Origin: Tepidimonas aquatica
GTDB taxonomy: Bacteria; Pseudomonadota; Gammaproteobacteria; Burkholderiales; Burkholderiaceae_C
NCBI RefSeq assembly: GCF_007556585.1
Contig: NZ_VJNA01000018.1
Location: 1 to 55,415 of the forward strand
DNA length: 55,415 nt
Direction of reading: 5' to 3'
Positions 1 to 11,263 of this stretch are shown here, in pieces. The notes below the pieces were generated by a model that searched no databases, had not been told where the DNA came from, and saw only the letters and a list, made by a program, of their open reading frames with translations. Position numbers and translations under genes: made by a program. Each line of letters starts with the position of its first letter. The stretch's first letter is position 1.

Positions 1-300
<300 letters not shown>

Positions 301-395
301 CGGTGCAGCTCCCTTCGGGATGGACTGGACGGACAAGCCGACATGCTAGCGCACCCCAGCCGCACCGCCGCAGTGCAAGCAGCCCTCTCTCACGC

Positions 396-1304
396 TCAAC
401 CACGACGCGCCAGCAGCGCCCGGGCGGCGCGCGATGCGGTCGCGCGCCCAAGCTGCGCGCTGATCCAAGCCCCCGTGTCGACCAGGGCATCGAGGTCAAT
501 GCCGGTGTCGATGCCCATGCCGTGCAGCATGTAGACCACATCTTCGGTGGCCACGTTGCCGGTGGCGCCCTTGGCGTAAGGGCAGCCCCCCAGCCCCGCC
601 ACCGAGGCTTGCACGTTCCACACCCCCAGTTGCAGCGCCGCCAGCGTGTTGGCCAGCGCCTGGCCGTAGGTGTCGTGAAAGTGCGCGCTGATGTGGTCGA
701 GGTCGTAGTGGCGCGCGGCGGCCTCGATGGCGCGCTGCACCTTCAGCGGCGTGCCCACGCCGATGGTGTCGGCCACGTCCACCCGCTGCACGCCGATGGA
801 CTTCATCAGCCCGGCCAGCATCGCCACCCGCTCGGGCGGCACGTCGCCTTCGTAGGGGCAACCGACGGTGCAGCTCATGGCCCCGCGCACGGCGATGCCG
901 GCCTGCAACGCGGCCTCAACCACCGGCGCAAAGCGCTCGATGCTCTGCGCGATGCTGCAGTTGATGTTGCGCTGGCTGAAAGCTTCGCTGGCCGCGCCAA
1001 AGACGACGATTTCGTCGGGCCGGTCGGCCAGCGCGGCCTCGAAGCCTTTGAGGTTGGGGGTCAGCACCGCGTAGCGCACACCGGGGCGGCGCTGCAAGCC
1101 GGCCATCACCTCGTGGTTGTCGGCCATTTGGGGCACCCACTTGGGGCTGACGTAGCTGGTGACCTCGATTTCGCGCAGGCCAGCGGCTTGCAGGCGGTGC
1201 ACCAGTTCGATCTTGACCGCCGCGGGCACGGGCTGCTTTTCGTTTTGCAGCCCGTCGCGCGGGCTGACGTCAAGGATGCGTACACGTTCGGGGTAGGTCG
1301 GCAT
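396..1304 (-). CDS. liuE: Hydroxymethylglutaryl-CoA lyase
   Basis: This 302-residue cytosolic enzyme cleaves 3-hydroxy-3-methylglutaryl-CoA to acetoacetate and acetyl-CoA, the last step of leucine degradation. The N-terminal SPRDGLQNE motif carries the metal and substrate residues of the HMGL-like TIM barrel. The C-terminal signature GGCPYAKGATGNVATED contains the conserved active-site cysteine loop. Length and both signatures are typical of bacterial HMG-CoA lyases (also named mvaB). It is the last gene of the liuB-liuC-liuD-liuE block, 26 nt after liuD. Homocitrate synthase-type relatives are unlikely because the GGCPYA signature and the neighbours fit only HMGL. Confidence 0.96.
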   Translation of the reverse strand: MPTYPERVRILDVSPRDGLQNEKQPVPAAVKIELVHRLQAAGLREIEVTSYVSPKWVPQMADNHEVMAGLQRRPGVRYAVLTPNLKGFEAALADRPDEIVVFGAASEAFSQRNINCSIAQSIERFAPVVEAALQAGIAVRGAMSCTVGCPYEGDVPPERVAMLAGLMKSIGVQRVDVADTIGVGTPLKVQRAIEAAARHYDLDHISAHFHDTYGQALANTLAALQLGVWNVQASVAGLGGCPYAKGATGNVATEDVVYMLHGMGIDTGIDLDALVDTGAWISAQLGRATASRAARALLARRG

Positions 1305-1330
1305 GGCGTTGTCCGGTGCAGATGGCAGGC

Positions 1331-3364
<2,034 letters not shown>

Positions 3365-3389
3365 GGTGCGTGGTCCTCGGCGCTGGGGG

Positions 3390-4211
3390 TCAGCCTTGGG
3401 TGGGTGCGGTGGGTGGCACAGCCTCGGCCTGCGGCAGCCAGCCGGGCTTGCGTTTGTGCAAAAAGGCCTGCACGCCCTCGCGCCCTTCGGCGCTGGCGCG
3501 CACGTCGGCGATCATGCGCACCGTGCGCTCGATCAGCGCGTCGTCCAGCGGCGCCGTGCTGACGTCGCGCAACAACCGCTTGCAGGTTGCCAGCGCCTGT
3601 GGGCCGTTGGCCGCCAGCGTCTGCGCGATGGCCTCGACGCGCTCGTCCAGCCGCGCGGCGTCCACCACCTCGTGCACCAGCCCCAAGCGCAGCGCCTCGG
3701 CGGCGTCGAAGCGCTCGGCGGTCAGCATGTAGCGCTGCGCCGCGCGCAGCCCCATCGCACGCACGACGTAAGGGCCGATGGTGGCTGGCACCAGGCCCAG
3801 TTTGACTTCGCTCAGGCAAAAGCCCGCGCCCTGCACCGCCACGGCGATGTCACAGCACGCCACCAACCCCATGCCGCCGGCGTACACATCGCCCTGCACG
3901 CGTGCCACCGTGGGCTTGGGGCACTGCGCCACCGTGCGCAGCATGCGCGCCAGCGCCCCGGCGTCGGCCAGGTTGTCGGCGTGGCTGTAGTCGGCCATGC
4001 GGCGCATCCAGTTCAGGTCCGCCCCGGCGCAAAACGCCGGGCCCTCGGCCGCCAGCACGATCACGCGCACCGCGTCGTCGGCGCCCAGGGCCTCGAACGC
4101 CTGCGTCAGCCGCGCGATCACCTCGTCGTTGAAGGCGTTGCGCAGCGCGGGGCGGTTCAGCGTCACGCGCGCCACCGGGCCGCGCCCGTCCACCAGCACC
4201 GTATCGTCCAT
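3390..4211 (-). CDS. liuC: Enoyl-CoA hydratase/isomerase family, probable 3-methylglutaconyl-CoA hydratase
   Basis: About 273 residues of the crotonase fold. The oxyanion-hole region reads EGPAFCAGADLNWMRRM, and GDVYAGGMGLVACCDIAVA follows at the second glycine-rich segment. In this pathway it hydrates 3-methylglutaconyl-CoA to HMG-CoA. The start at 4211 (MDDTVLVDG) is preferred over the longer frame to 4256 because GGGAG precedes it and the extra residues look non-conserved. It sits between the carboxylase subunit genes, 41 nt after liuB, as in other liu operons. The fold alone would not fix the substrate; the operon does. Confidence 0.92.
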   Translation of the reverse strand: MDDTVLVDGRGPVARVTLNRPALRNAFNDEVIARLTQAFEALGADDAVRVIVLAAEGPAFCAGADLNWMRRMADYSHADNLADAGALARMLRTVAQCPKPTVARVQGDVYAGGMGLVACCDIAVAVQGAGFCLSEVKLGLVPATIGPYVVRAMGLRAAQRYMLTAERFDAAEALRLGLVHEVVDAARLDERVEAIAQTLAANGPQALATCKRLLRDVSTAPLDDALIERTVRMIADVRASAEGREGVQAFLHKRKPGWLPQAEAVPPTAPTQG

Positions 4212-4252
4212 CGTCAGGCTCCCTTGTGGGTTGAACGTCGTGCGCCGCCGCC

Positions 4253-5860
4253 TCACATGCGGAACACGCCGAAGCGCGTGTCGGGGATCGGCGCGTTGAG
4301 CGCCGCGCTAAGCCCCAGCGCCAACACGCGGCGCGTGTCGATGGGGTCGATGACGCCGTCGTCCCACAGCCGTGCGGTGGCGTAGTACGGGTGCCCTTGG
4401 CGCTCGTACTGGGCACGGATGGGGGCCTTGAAGGCTTCTTCTTCTGCGGCGCTCCAGGTGCCGCCCTTGGCCTCGATGCCGTCGCGCTTGACGGTGGCCA
4501 GCACGCTGGCGGCCTGCTCGCCCCCCATCACGCTGATGCGCGCGTTGGGCCACATCCACAGCAAGCGCGGCGAGTACGCCCGGCCGCACATGCCGTAGTT
4601 GCCCGCGCCGAACGAGCCCCCGATGATGACGGTGAACTTGGGCACTTGGGCGCAGGCCACGGCCGTCACCATCTTGGCGCCGGCGCGCGCAATGCCAGCG
4701 TTTTCGTACTTGCGCCCGACCATGAAGCCGGTGATGTTTTGCAAAAACACCAGCGGCACCTTGCGCTGGCAGCACAGCTCGATGAAGTGGGCACCCTTGT
4801 CGGCGCTTTCGGCAAACAAAATGCCGTTGTTGGCCACGATGCCCACCGGCATGCCTTCGATGTGGGCAAAGCCGCACACCAGCGTCGTGCCGTAGCGGGC
4901 TTTGAATTCGTGCAGCTCTGACCCATCGACGATGCGGGCAATGACCTCGCGCACGTCAAACGGCTTGCGCGTGTCGGTGGGGATGATGCCGTACAGCTCC
5001 TCGGCCGGGTACAGCGGCGCGCGCGGCTCACGGCGCTGCACGGGCCACTCCTTGCCGCGGTTGAGGCGCGCCACCGCCTCGCGCGCCAGGGCCAGCGCGT
5101 GCAGGTCGTTTTCGGCCAGGTGGTCGGCCACGCCCGACAGGCGCGTGTGCACATCGCCGCCGCCCAGGTCCTCGGCGCTGACCACTTCGCCGGTGGCCGC
5201 CTTGACCAGCGGCGGTCCACCCAAAAAAATCGTGCCCTGGTTTTTGACGATGATGGTTTCGTCGCTCATCGCCGGCACATAGGCGCCGCCCGCCGTGCAC
5301 GAGCCCATGACGACCGCGATCTGCGCGATGCCCTGCGCGCTCATGTTGGCCTGGTTGTAAAAAATGCGGCCGAAGTGGTCACGATCGGGGAACACCTCGT
5401 CCTGGTTGGGCAGGTTGGCGCCCCCCGAGTCCACCAGGTACACACAGGGCAAGCGGTTTTGCTGCGCGATTTCCTGCGCACGCAGGTGTTTTTTCACGGT
5501 CATCGGGTAGTAGGTGCCGCCCTTGACCGTCGCGTCGTTGCACACGATGACGCACTCCACCCCGGCGATGCGCCCGATGCCCGCGATCAGCCCGGCGCAC
5601 GGCGCCTCGTTGTCGTACATGTCCAGCGCCGCCAGCGGCGCGATCTCCAGAAACGGCGAGCCCGGATCGAGCAGCATTTCGACCCGCTCGCGCGGCAGCA
5701 GCTTGCCGCGCGCAGTGTGCTTGGCGCGCGCAGCGGGGCCGCCGCCCTGCGCCACCTGGGCGATGCGGGCGTGCAGATCATCAACCAACGCACGCATGGC
5801 GGCGGCGTTGGCAGCAAAGTCGGCACTGCGGGGGTTGATGCGGGTGGGCAGCGTGCTCAT
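4253..5860 (-). CDS. liuB: Methylcrotonyl-CoA carboxylase, carboxyltransferase beta subunit
   Basis: A 535-residue carboxyltransferase that moves the carboxyl group from biotin to 3-methylcrotonyl-CoA. It carries [18 protein letters not shown] and [18 protein letters not shown] in the N-terminal half, and [31 protein letters not shown] and [19 protein letters not shown] in the C-terminal half, all characteristic of the beta subunit. The ATG at 5860 gives the normal family length; the open frame to 6097 runs into the divergent regulator region. It is the first gene of the minus-strand liuBCDE block. No LiuR-type palindrome was found in front of it, unlike the liuA block. Confidence 0.96.
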   Translation of the reverse strand: MSTLPTRINPRSADFAANAAAMRALVDDLHARIAQVAQGGGPAARAKHTARGKLLPRERVEMLLDPGSPFLEIAPLAALDMYDNEAPCAGLIAGIGRIAGVECVIVCNDATVKGGTYYPMTVKKHLRAQEIAQQNRLPCVYLVDSGGANLPNQDEVFPDRDHFGRIFYNQANMSAQGIAQIAVVMGSCTAGGAYVPAMSDETIIVKNQGTIFLGGPPLVKAATGEVVSAEDLGGGDVHTRLSGVADHLAENDLHALALAREAVARLNRGKEWPVQRREPRAPLYPAEELYGIIPTDTRKPFDVREVIARIVDGSELHEFKARYGTTLVCGFAHIEGMPVGIVANNGILFAESADKGAHFIELCCQRKVPLVFLQNITGFMVGRKYENAGIARAGAKMVTAVACAQVPKFTVIIGGSFGAGNYGMCGRAYSPRLLWMWPNARISVMGGEQAASVLATVKRDGIEAKGGTWSAAEEEAFKAPIRAQYERQGHPYYATARLWDDGVIDPIDTRRVLALGLSAALNAPIPDTRFGVFRM

Positions 5861-5875
5861 GGTGGGCCACATTGT

Positions 5876-5889
5876 GGGCGCACGCGCCC
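5876..5889. promoter_or_regulatory. Perfect inverted repeat between liuB and the AraC-family gene
   Basis: GGGCGC-AC-GCGCCC lies in the 78-nt gap between the two divergent start codons. It is a plausible operator for the adjacent regulator. GC-rich palindromes arise easily by chance in this genome, so support is weak. Confidence 0.3.
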
Positions 5890-5923
5890 GCTGCGCCAAT
5901 CCCACCCACCGGCGCTTGGGTTG

Positions 5924-5929
5924 CATAAT
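5924..5929 (+). promoter_or_regulatory. Probable -10 element of the AraC-family gene
   Basis: CATAAT matches the sigma-70 -10 consensus at 5 of 6 positions and ends 9 nt before the ATG at 5939. Transcription would then begin within a few bases of the start codon. No clear -35 hexamer is present, which would fit a weak or activator-dependent promoter. Confidence 0.4.
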
Positions 5930-5938
5930 GCGCCAACC

Positions 5939-7057
5939 ATGTCGCCCACCCTGCCGCCCACCCAGCGCCGCCCGGTGGCCGCCACCCCGGTCGCGTTCGT
6001 GCGCGCCATCGCGCTGGCCTACGCGCGCCGCGGACTGGACCCACAACCGGCGCTGCTGGATGCCGGCATCGACCCGGCGCTGCTGACCACGCCGCACGCA
6101 CGCGTCACCAGCCTACCGTTCGAGCGGCTGGCCGCACGCGCCATGCGTGAGCTCGACGACGAGGCGCTGGGCTGGTTCAGCCGCCGGCTGCCGTGGGGCA
6201 GCTACGGCATGCTGGCGCGCGCCTCGCTGACCGCCCCGGACCTGGGGCTGGCGCTGCGGCGCTGGTGCCGCCACCACGCGCTGCTGACGGACGATGTGCT
6301 GCTGCAGTGGCGCGAACAGGAACAGCACGCCGAGCTGACACTGATCGAACAGCGCGCGCCGGGCGCGAACCTGCCCGACGTTGCCCAACGCGCCACGATG
6401 CGGGAGTTTGCGCACGTTTCGTTGCTGCGCAACGTGCTGGGGTTGGCCGCGTGGTTGATCGACGCGCGCATCGTGCCACAGCAGGTGCGGCTGGCCATGG
6501 CCGCGCCGGCGCACGCCGACGTCTATCCGCTGCTGTTTGGCGGCGCCCCGTTGCTGTGGGACGCCGACGCCACCGCGCTGCGCCTGAGCCGCGCGTACCT
6601 GCGCGAGCCGCTGCGGCGCGACGACGCCGCCCTGCGCGCCATGCTGCCCCACGCAGTGCGCTTGATGGTGCGCCCCTACCACCACGACCGCCTGCTGACC
6701 GAGCGCGCGCGCGCGTGGCTGCGCGCCCACCCCCATGCCGACACCGCGCAACTGGCGCAGGCGCTGCATGTCTCGGCACGCACCTTGCAGCGCCAGCTGC
6801 AGACTTGCGGTACCAGCGTGCAAGCGCTGCGCGACCAGGTGCGCCAAGAACTGGCCACCACCTACCTGCTGCGCACCCGCTGGCCGATCAAGCGCATCGC
6901 CGCCGCGGTGGGGTTTGACAACGACAAAAGCTTCATGCGCGCCTTTCGCGGCTGGACCGGCACCAGCCCGGCGGCGTGGCGCGAGCGCACGGTCCGGACC
7001 GTTGGCACAGATGCAGCGGTCAAGGCCGAGAGCAACGTTTCGTCCCAGGACGGGTGA
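5939..7057 (+). CDS. AraC-family transcriptional regulator with arabinose-binding-type N-terminal domain
   Basis: A 372-residue regulator divergent from liuB. Residues about 15-210 resemble the Arabinose_bd-type sensor domain found in OruR/ArgR-like AraC proteins. The C-terminal about 100 residues hold the double helix-turn-helix: [20 protein letters not shown] is the first helix-turn-helix, and [25 protein letters not shown] with TSPAAWR is the second. Position suggests it controls liuBCDE in response to a leucine-derived or short acyl-CoA signal; this is inferred from gene order only. The canonical MerR-type liuR lies 12 kb away with the other half of the pathway. The start at 5939 sits just after a -10-like CATAAT, so the mRNA may be nearly leaderless. 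Confidence 0.88.
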   Translation: MSPTLPPTQRRPVAATPVAFVRAIALAYARRGLDPQPALLDAGIDPALLTTPHARVTSLPFERLAARAMRELDDEALGWFSRRLPWGSYGMLARASLTAPDLGLALRRWCRHHALLTDDVLLQWREQEQHAELTLIEQRAPGANLPDVAQRATMREFAHVSLLRNVLGLAAWLIDARIVPQQVRLAMAAPAHADVYPLLFGGAPLLWDADATALRLSRAYLREPLRRDDAALRAMLPHAVRLMVRPYHHDRLLTERARAWLRAHPHADTAQLAQALHVSARTLQRQLQTCGTSVQALRDQVRQELATTYLLRTRWPIKRIAAAVGFDNDKSFMRAFRGWTGTSPAAWRERTVRTVGTDAAVKAESNVSSQDG

Positions 7058-7125
7058 AACCCCGGAGGCGAACCATGTTCGCCAACCCAACGGTGCGGTG
7101 CTCACGACTTGGCCGACAACACCTT

Positions 7126-7310
7126 GGCAAGAATGCCGACCTGCTTGGCGAGGCGCTCACCGACCACTTCATCACCACCAGCGAGCGCACGCCCACTGGG
7201 CAGCATGCCTTCGCCGCTGTGCGCGGCCCCGGCCCCCGAGCACCGACCCACCCCGCCCAGGAGGCCAAAGATCAATGGCATGGTAGAGTGCTTTACGGCT
7301 GCATCGACCG
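7126..7310 (+). pseudogene. Decayed IS481-family transposase fragment (relic A)
   Basis: In one plus-strand frame about 7150-7212 reads LTDHFITTSERTPTGQHAF. After a frame change, about 7230-7300 reads EHRPTPPRRPKINGMVEC. Together these follow the IS481 integrase-core order: DNGKEFTD-like segment, (T/S)G-HAFD, GIEHRLTPP, P-TNGMVERFNGRI. The frameshift, the substitutions (for example KINGMVECF for KTNGMVERF) and the missing flanks show a dead remnant. It directly precedes a DUF4160 fragment. Confidence 0.6.
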
Positions 7311-7321
7311 ACAAGAATCCC

Positions 7322-7414
7322 ATGGCCCCGACAGTTGTCCGTGAAGGTCCTTACCGGCTCTTCTTCTTTTCCCGTGAAGAGCCGAGAATGCATGTCCATG
7401 TCGCTCACCCTAAC
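7322..7414 (+). pseudogene. DUF4160-family N-terminal fragment
   Basis: From an ATG at 7322 the frame reads MAPTVVREGPYRLFFFSREE and then PRMHVHVAHPN. This matches the start of DUF4160 proteins (PTVLREGPYRFFFYS…PPHVHV), small proteins often found beside toxin-antitoxin-like partners. After residue 31 the frame runs into unrelated, IS-end-like DNA and stops at 7600. About two thirds of the domain, including the GEAKFWL-type strand, is missing, so the fragment is unlikely to be functional. Confidence 0.65.
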
Positions 7415-7440
7415 AGGCCGTTGAAAAACTGCTGCGGTAG
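7413..7440. repeat. IS-terminus-like sequence
   Basis: ACAGGCCGTTGAAAAACTGC interrupts the DUF4160 frame. Sequences of the form GGCCGTTGAAAAACT are common at the ends of several transposon families and MITE-like repeats in beta- and gammaproteobacteria. No matching inverted partner was found nearby, so this is probably a single leftover end. Confidence 0.4.
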
Positions 7441-7491
7441 GCCATCTGCGGCGTTGCGCGGTGCTCGCTCCCTCGCCTATCTGTTTGATAG

Positions 7492-7738
7492 GTGTCATGT
7501 CCCGGATGATTATGGGGTCGCTTTTGGAACAACTCCGACCTTCGCCGGTGCCCGTCCTTCATGGCCTGCAGCGGTGTTTGCATCTTTGAGAGCGCCCTGA
7601 GTCAGACAGCGCCTCCCCGATGCGGCCGTTGAAGCGCTTGTCCATGCCATTGGTCTGCGGCATCAGGGGTGCCGTCAACCGGAGCTCGATACCAAGTACT
7701 GTACTCAGCGCATCGAAGGCGTGCTGCCCTGGCGGGAG
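7492..7738 (-). pseudogene. Decayed IS481-family transposase fragment with internal deletion (relic B)
   Basis: On the minus strand about 7600-7738 reads PPGQHAFDALSTVLGIELRL, then TAPLMPQTNGMDKRFNGRIG and EAL. After a frame change at about 7590 the sequence continues SKMQTPLQAMKDGHRRRSEL, then FQKRPHNHPGHDT. In intact IS481 transposases about 30-40 residues (the HHF…LYNHHLPQ region) separate these two blocks, so this copy has an internal deletion plus a frameshift. It is oriented opposite to relic A. The stretch is visibly less GC-rich than its neighbours. Confidence 0.65.
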
Positions 7739-7797
7739 TGTGTTAACTGTCACACCCGCCAACCAACCAAGCCCAGCGTAGCAGCAGCGTGGTCGCA

Positions 7798-7815
7798 GGT
7801 TGACGTGCGTCAACC
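7798..7815. promoter_or_regulatory. Perfect inverted repeat upstream of the AhpD-like gene
   Basis: GGTTGACG-TG-CGTCAACC is an 8+8 perfect inverted repeat with a 2-nt centre, ending 57 nt before the ATG at 7873. It resembles an operator. The TTGACG/CGTCAA halves recall the LiuR boxes near 19.4 and 19.9 kb, but the spacing is different, so LiuR binding is only a possibility. Confidence 0.4.
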
Positions 7816-7872
7816 CCTACGCCAAATACCCATGGCAGTATGCACCCGTTGCCATGCACGGAGTCCAATGCC

Positions 7873-8247
7873 ATGCCGATCGTCGACCACAACGACCTCA
7901 TCTGTGATATCAGTGCGCAACTGGCCAACCTGCGCAAAGCCCAGCCCGACGCCATGCGCGGTTTTTCGCAGTTGGCGCAGGCCTCGATGGCCGAGGGCGC
8001 CATCAGCGCCAAGCACAAGGAGCTGATCGCGCTGGCCATTGGCATCACGCAGCGTTGCTCGGCCTGCATCGGCTACCACGTGCGCGCGCTCATCAAGCTG
8101 GGCGGCACGCGCCAGGAGCTGGAAGAGTTGCTGACGATTTGCACCTACATGGGGGGCGGGCCGGCGCTGATGTACGCTGCCGAAGCGCTGAAATGCTGGG
8201 ACGCGATGAGCGCCGAGCAGGTGTGCGCCACCGCCAGCGCGGCCTAA
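7873..8247 (+). CDS. AhpD/carboxymuconolactone decarboxylase-like protein
   Basis: A 124-residue all-helical protein of the CMD/AhpD family. The sequence QRCSACIGYHVRALIKLG carries the CxxC-x3-H pair used by AhpD-type peroxiredoxin reductants, so a thiol-disulfide or peroxidase-assisting role is likelier than a true decarboxylase. The ATG at 7873 is chosen because GGAG lies 9 nt upstream; an in-frame ATG at 7840 lacks this. It is a single-gene unit converging on trkH. No partner peroxiredoxin gene is visible. Confidence 0.85.
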   Translation: MPIVDHNDLICDISAQLANLRKAQPDAMRGFSQLAQASMAEGAISAKHKELIALAIGITQRCSACIGYHVRALIKLGGTRQELEELLTICTYMGGGPALMYAAEALKCWDAMSAEQVCATASAA

Positions 8248-8260
8248 ACACCGCGACCTC

Positions 8261-8278
8261 GCCCCTGCGCGGTGGGGC
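8261..8278. terminator. Possible hairpin between the convergent AhpD-like gene and trkH
   Basis: GCCCC-TGCGCGGT-GGGGC forms a 5-bp stem in the 66-nt gap between the two stop codons. There is no T-tract, so it may be only a weak stem or a Rho-dependent end. Confidence 0.3.
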
Positions 8279-8313
8279 AGCGGCAGCGGTCACCACCGCG
8301 TGGGCCGCCGCGT

Positions 8314-9765
8314 TCAACGGCGCCAAAACGCCCGCGTGAACAGCACCAGCACGCTCAGCAGCTCCAGGCGGCCCAGCAACATGGCGGCGCTGAGCACCCA
8401 CAGCTGAAACGGCGTCAACCCGCCGTAGTTGCCGGCTGGCCCCACCTCCCCCAGGCCGGGGCCGATGTTGTTGACCGTGGCCACCACAGCCGAAAACGCC
8501 GTCACCACGTCCATGCCCGACAGCAGCAGCAAAAACGCCAGCCCCACGGTGGCCGCGCCGTAGATCAGCATAAAGCCCAGCACGCCGTTCATCACCACCG
8601 GCGGCACCGTCTGCCCGCCCAGCGTGACCGGGTTGACCACGCGCGGGTGCAGGATACGCACCAGCTCGCGCCGCGCCTGTTTGATCAGCAGCACCATGCG
8701 CACCATCTTGATGCCGCCACCGGTGGAGCCCGCGCACGACACGAACGTGCCCAAAAACAGCAGCAGCACCGGGATGAACGGCGGCCACAGCAGGTAGTCG
8801 GTGGTGGCATAGCCGGTGGTGGTGGCCAGCGACAGCACGTGAAACGCCGCCACGCGCAGCGCGGTGGGCACGTCGTCCACCACCCGCTCCACCGCCAGCA
8901 TGCCCGCCACCCACACGGTGGCGGCCAGCACCACCACCACGTAGGTACGAATTTCGCGGTCAGCCCACAGTGGCCGCAGCGTCAGGCTGCGCACGACCAT
9001 GAAGTAGCGCAAAAAGCTGATGCCCGCCAGACCCATGAACACGGTGGCCACCCACTCCACCGCCGGCGACTGGAAGTAGCCCAGGCTGGCGTCGTGCGAC
9101 GAAAACCCCGCCAGCCCCATCGTCGTGCACATGTGCATGAAGGCGTCGGCCCAGGTCATGCCGGCCCAGCGGTACGCCAGCAAGCACGCCACCGAAAAGG
9201 CAAAGTACACCCCCCACAGGCCGCGCGCCGTCTCCGCGATGCGGGGCGTGAGTTTTTGGTCTTTCATCGGCCCCGGCGTTTCGGCCTTGTACAGCTGCAT
9301 GCCACCCAGCCCCAGCATCGGCAGTACCGCCACCACCAGCAGCATCACCCCCAGGCCACCCACGTACTGCAAAAAGCAGCGCCAGACATTGATCGACACC
9401 GGCAGCGCATCCAGCCTCGCCAGCGCGGTGGCGCCGGTGGCGGTCAGCGCGCTCATGGCCTCGAAGTACGCGTGGTGCCAGGTGATGCCCGGCACCATCC
9501 ACCACAGCGGCAGCGCCGCGTACGCGGGCAGCACCGCCCACACCAGGTTGACCAGCACGAAGCCGTCGCGCGTGCCCAGCTCGCGCTTGTGCCGCCGCGT
9601 CGCCAACCACAGCGCCAAACCACTGGCCAGCGTCAAGCCGGCGGCTTGCGCCCACTGCACCTCGTGGGTCACGTCGTCGTGAACCCAGGCCCAGCCCATC
9701 GGCACCACGAACACCAGGGCAAACGCCATCAACACGTGCGCAAAAACATGCAGCGTCGCCCCCAT
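8314..9765 (-). CDS. trkH: Trk/Ktr potassium uptake channel subunit, first copy
   Basis: A 483-residue polytopic inner-membrane protein. It has the TrkH pore-loop segments TTTGATA-like (SALTATGATALARLDALPVS), TTMGLAGFSSHD, TTTGYATTDY with a following AGSTGGGIKM, and NNIGPGLGEVGPAGNY, the four selectivity-filter regions of the K+ transporter superfamily. The start at 9765 (MGATLHVFAHVLMAF) begins just before the first membrane helix; the longer frame overlaps the upstream trkH copy. TrkH works with the cytosolic regulator TrkA, encoded 1.5 kb upstream. This is the intact one of two tandem trkH copies. Confidence 0.93.
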   Translation of the reverse strand: MGATLHVFAHVLMAFALVFVVPMGWAWVHDDVTHEVQWAQAAGLTLASGLALWLATRRHKRELGTRDGFVLVNLVWAVLPAYAALPLWWMVPGITWHHAYFEAMSALTATGATALARLDALPVSINVWRCFLQYVGGLGVMLLVVAVLPMLGLGGMQLYKAETPGPMKDQKLTPRIAETARGLWGVYFAFSVACLLAYRWAGMTWADAFMHMCTTMGLAGFSSHDASLGYFQSPAVEWVATVFMGLAGISFLRYFMVVRSLTLRPLWADREIRTYVVVVLAATVWVAGMLAVERVVDDVPTALRVAAFHVLSLATTTGYATTDYLLWPPFIPVLLLFLGTFVSCAGSTGGGIKMVRMVLLIKQARRELVRILHPRVVNPVTLGGQTVPPVVMNGVLGFMLIYGAATVGLAFLLLLSGMDVVTAFSAVVATVNNIGPGLGEVGPAGNYGGLTPFQLWVLSAAMLLGRLELLSVLVLFTRAFWRR

Positions 9766-9776
9766 GTGCCCTTCCT

Positions 9777-11257
9777 CTACTTGCGCCAATACCCGGGGGT
9801 GAACAGCACCAGCAGCGCCAACATCTCCAGCCGCCCCATGATCATGGCCAGCGTGCACAACCACAACTGCAGCGCCGACAGCCCGGCGTAGTTGCCCGCC
9901 GGCCCCACCTCACCCAGGCCCGGCCCCAGGTTGTTGACGCTGGCCACGATGGCCGACAGCGCCGTGTCAAAGGGCATATCGGTCAGCAGCAACGCCATCG
10001 TCAGCACCGCGATCGTGCCCCCGTAGACCAGCATGAACGCCAGCACCGCGTACACCACCTGCGCGTCAACCGGCCGGCCACCCAGCGTCACCGGGTTGAC
10101 GATGCGCGGGTGGATGATGCGCGCCAGCTCGCGCCGCACCAGCTTCAGCAGGATCAGCAGCCGCACCATCTTGATGCCAGCCCCCGTCGAGCCGGCACTG
10201 GTGGCCACGCCCGACAGCAGCAGCATCCAGATCGGGGCAAACACCGGCCACTGCAGGTAGTCGGTGGTGGCGTAGCCGGTGGTGGAAGCGGCTGACACCA
10301 CGTTGAACGCCGCCAGCCGCAGCGCCTCGGACCACTGCGGCACAATGCCGCGTTGCACCAGCAACCAGGCGATCAACAGCACCGAGCCCAGCATCAGCAG
10401 CCAGGTGCCGCGCCACTCGGCATCGCGCCAGATGCGCGCGGGGCTGCGCTTGACCAGCGCGGCGAAGTACAGCGCAAAGCTGCCGCTGGCCACCAGCATG
10501 AACACGGTGGCGATCCACTCCAGCCGCGGTGACTCGAAGTACGCAAAGCTGGCGTCGTGCGACGACATCCCCCCCAGGCTCATCGTCGTGAACATATGGA
10601 TCCACGCATCCAGCCACGACATGCCCCCCAGCGGTAGGCCAGCACGCACGCCAGCGAAATGCCAGCGTAGACGCTCCACAGCCCTTTGGCGGTTTCTTCG
10701 ATGCGCGGCGTCAGGCGGGTGTCCTTCATCGGCCCGGTGGATTCGGCACGCAGCAGTTGCCCGCCCGCCCCCAGCATCGGCAAAATGGCCACCGCCAGCA
10801 CCAAGATGCCCATGCCGCCTAACCATTGCAGCAAGCCGCGCCACAGGTTGATGGACGGCGGCAGCGCGTCCAGCCCCACCAGCACGGTGGCGCCGGTGGT
10901 GGTCATCGCCGACACCGTCTCGAAGTACGCCTGGGTGAAAGTCAGGCTGCCGCCGTGGCGGTGGTAAAACAGCAGCAACGGCACGGTGGCAATGGCCGGC
11001 AGCACCGTCCAGGCCAGTGTCACCAGCAGCATACCGTCGCGCGGCTGCAGGTCAGGCTCGCGCCCCACCATGCGCTGGCCGGCCCACCACAACACACCAC
11101 CGGCCGCAAAGGCGGCCAGCAACGGCCCCCCCCACAGCTCGGCGGTGCCGTCGTTCATGCTCAGCGCCACGGCCAGGGGCACCAACATGGTCAGCGCAAA
11201 GACCATGACGACGACGCCAAAAATGGGCGCGATACGGACAAACGGCATGGTCTGCAA
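9777..11257 (-). pseudogene. trkH: Second trkH copy broken by a one-base frameshift
   Basis: The N-terminal 215 or so residues read from 11257 (MQTMPFVRIAPIFGVVVMVF) up to ACVLAYRWG. The remainder, starting GGMSWLDAWIHMFTTMSLGG, is in another frame and ends at 9777. The break lies in a run of six G residues (forward-strand C run about 10624-10629) where seven would restore LAYRWGGMSWLDAW, matching LAYRWAGMTWADAF in the other copy. All other pore-loop signatures are intact, so this is a very recent mutation, a phase-variable tract or a sequencing error. The gene lies between trkA and the intact trkH and is clearly its paralogue. Confidence 0.85.
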
Positions 11258-11263
11258 CGCCGG

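Larger units (their letters stand above)
7058..7872. other. Long stretch without an intact gene, a graveyard of mobile-element fragments
   Basis: About 815 bp between the AraC-family gene and the AhpD-like gene. It contains IS481 relic A, a DUF4160 fragment, an IS-terminus-like sequence, IS481 relic B, and a perfect inverted repeat at 7798-7815. Open frames here are short and chimeric, and no intact gene is supported. The region marks the left border of the Trk insert that separates the two liu blocks. Confidence 0.6.

Noticed and set aside
7109-7600. A 163-residue continuous plus-strand frame in the IS graveyard
   Set aside because: It is a chance fusion of a transposase relic, a DUF4160 fragment and an IS end; no single domain spans it.
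8272-9891. Plus-strand 539-residue frame rich in His/Gln/Arg opposite trkH
   Set aside because: Composition is the mirror of membrane-protein codons, and the opposite strand has an intact trkH.
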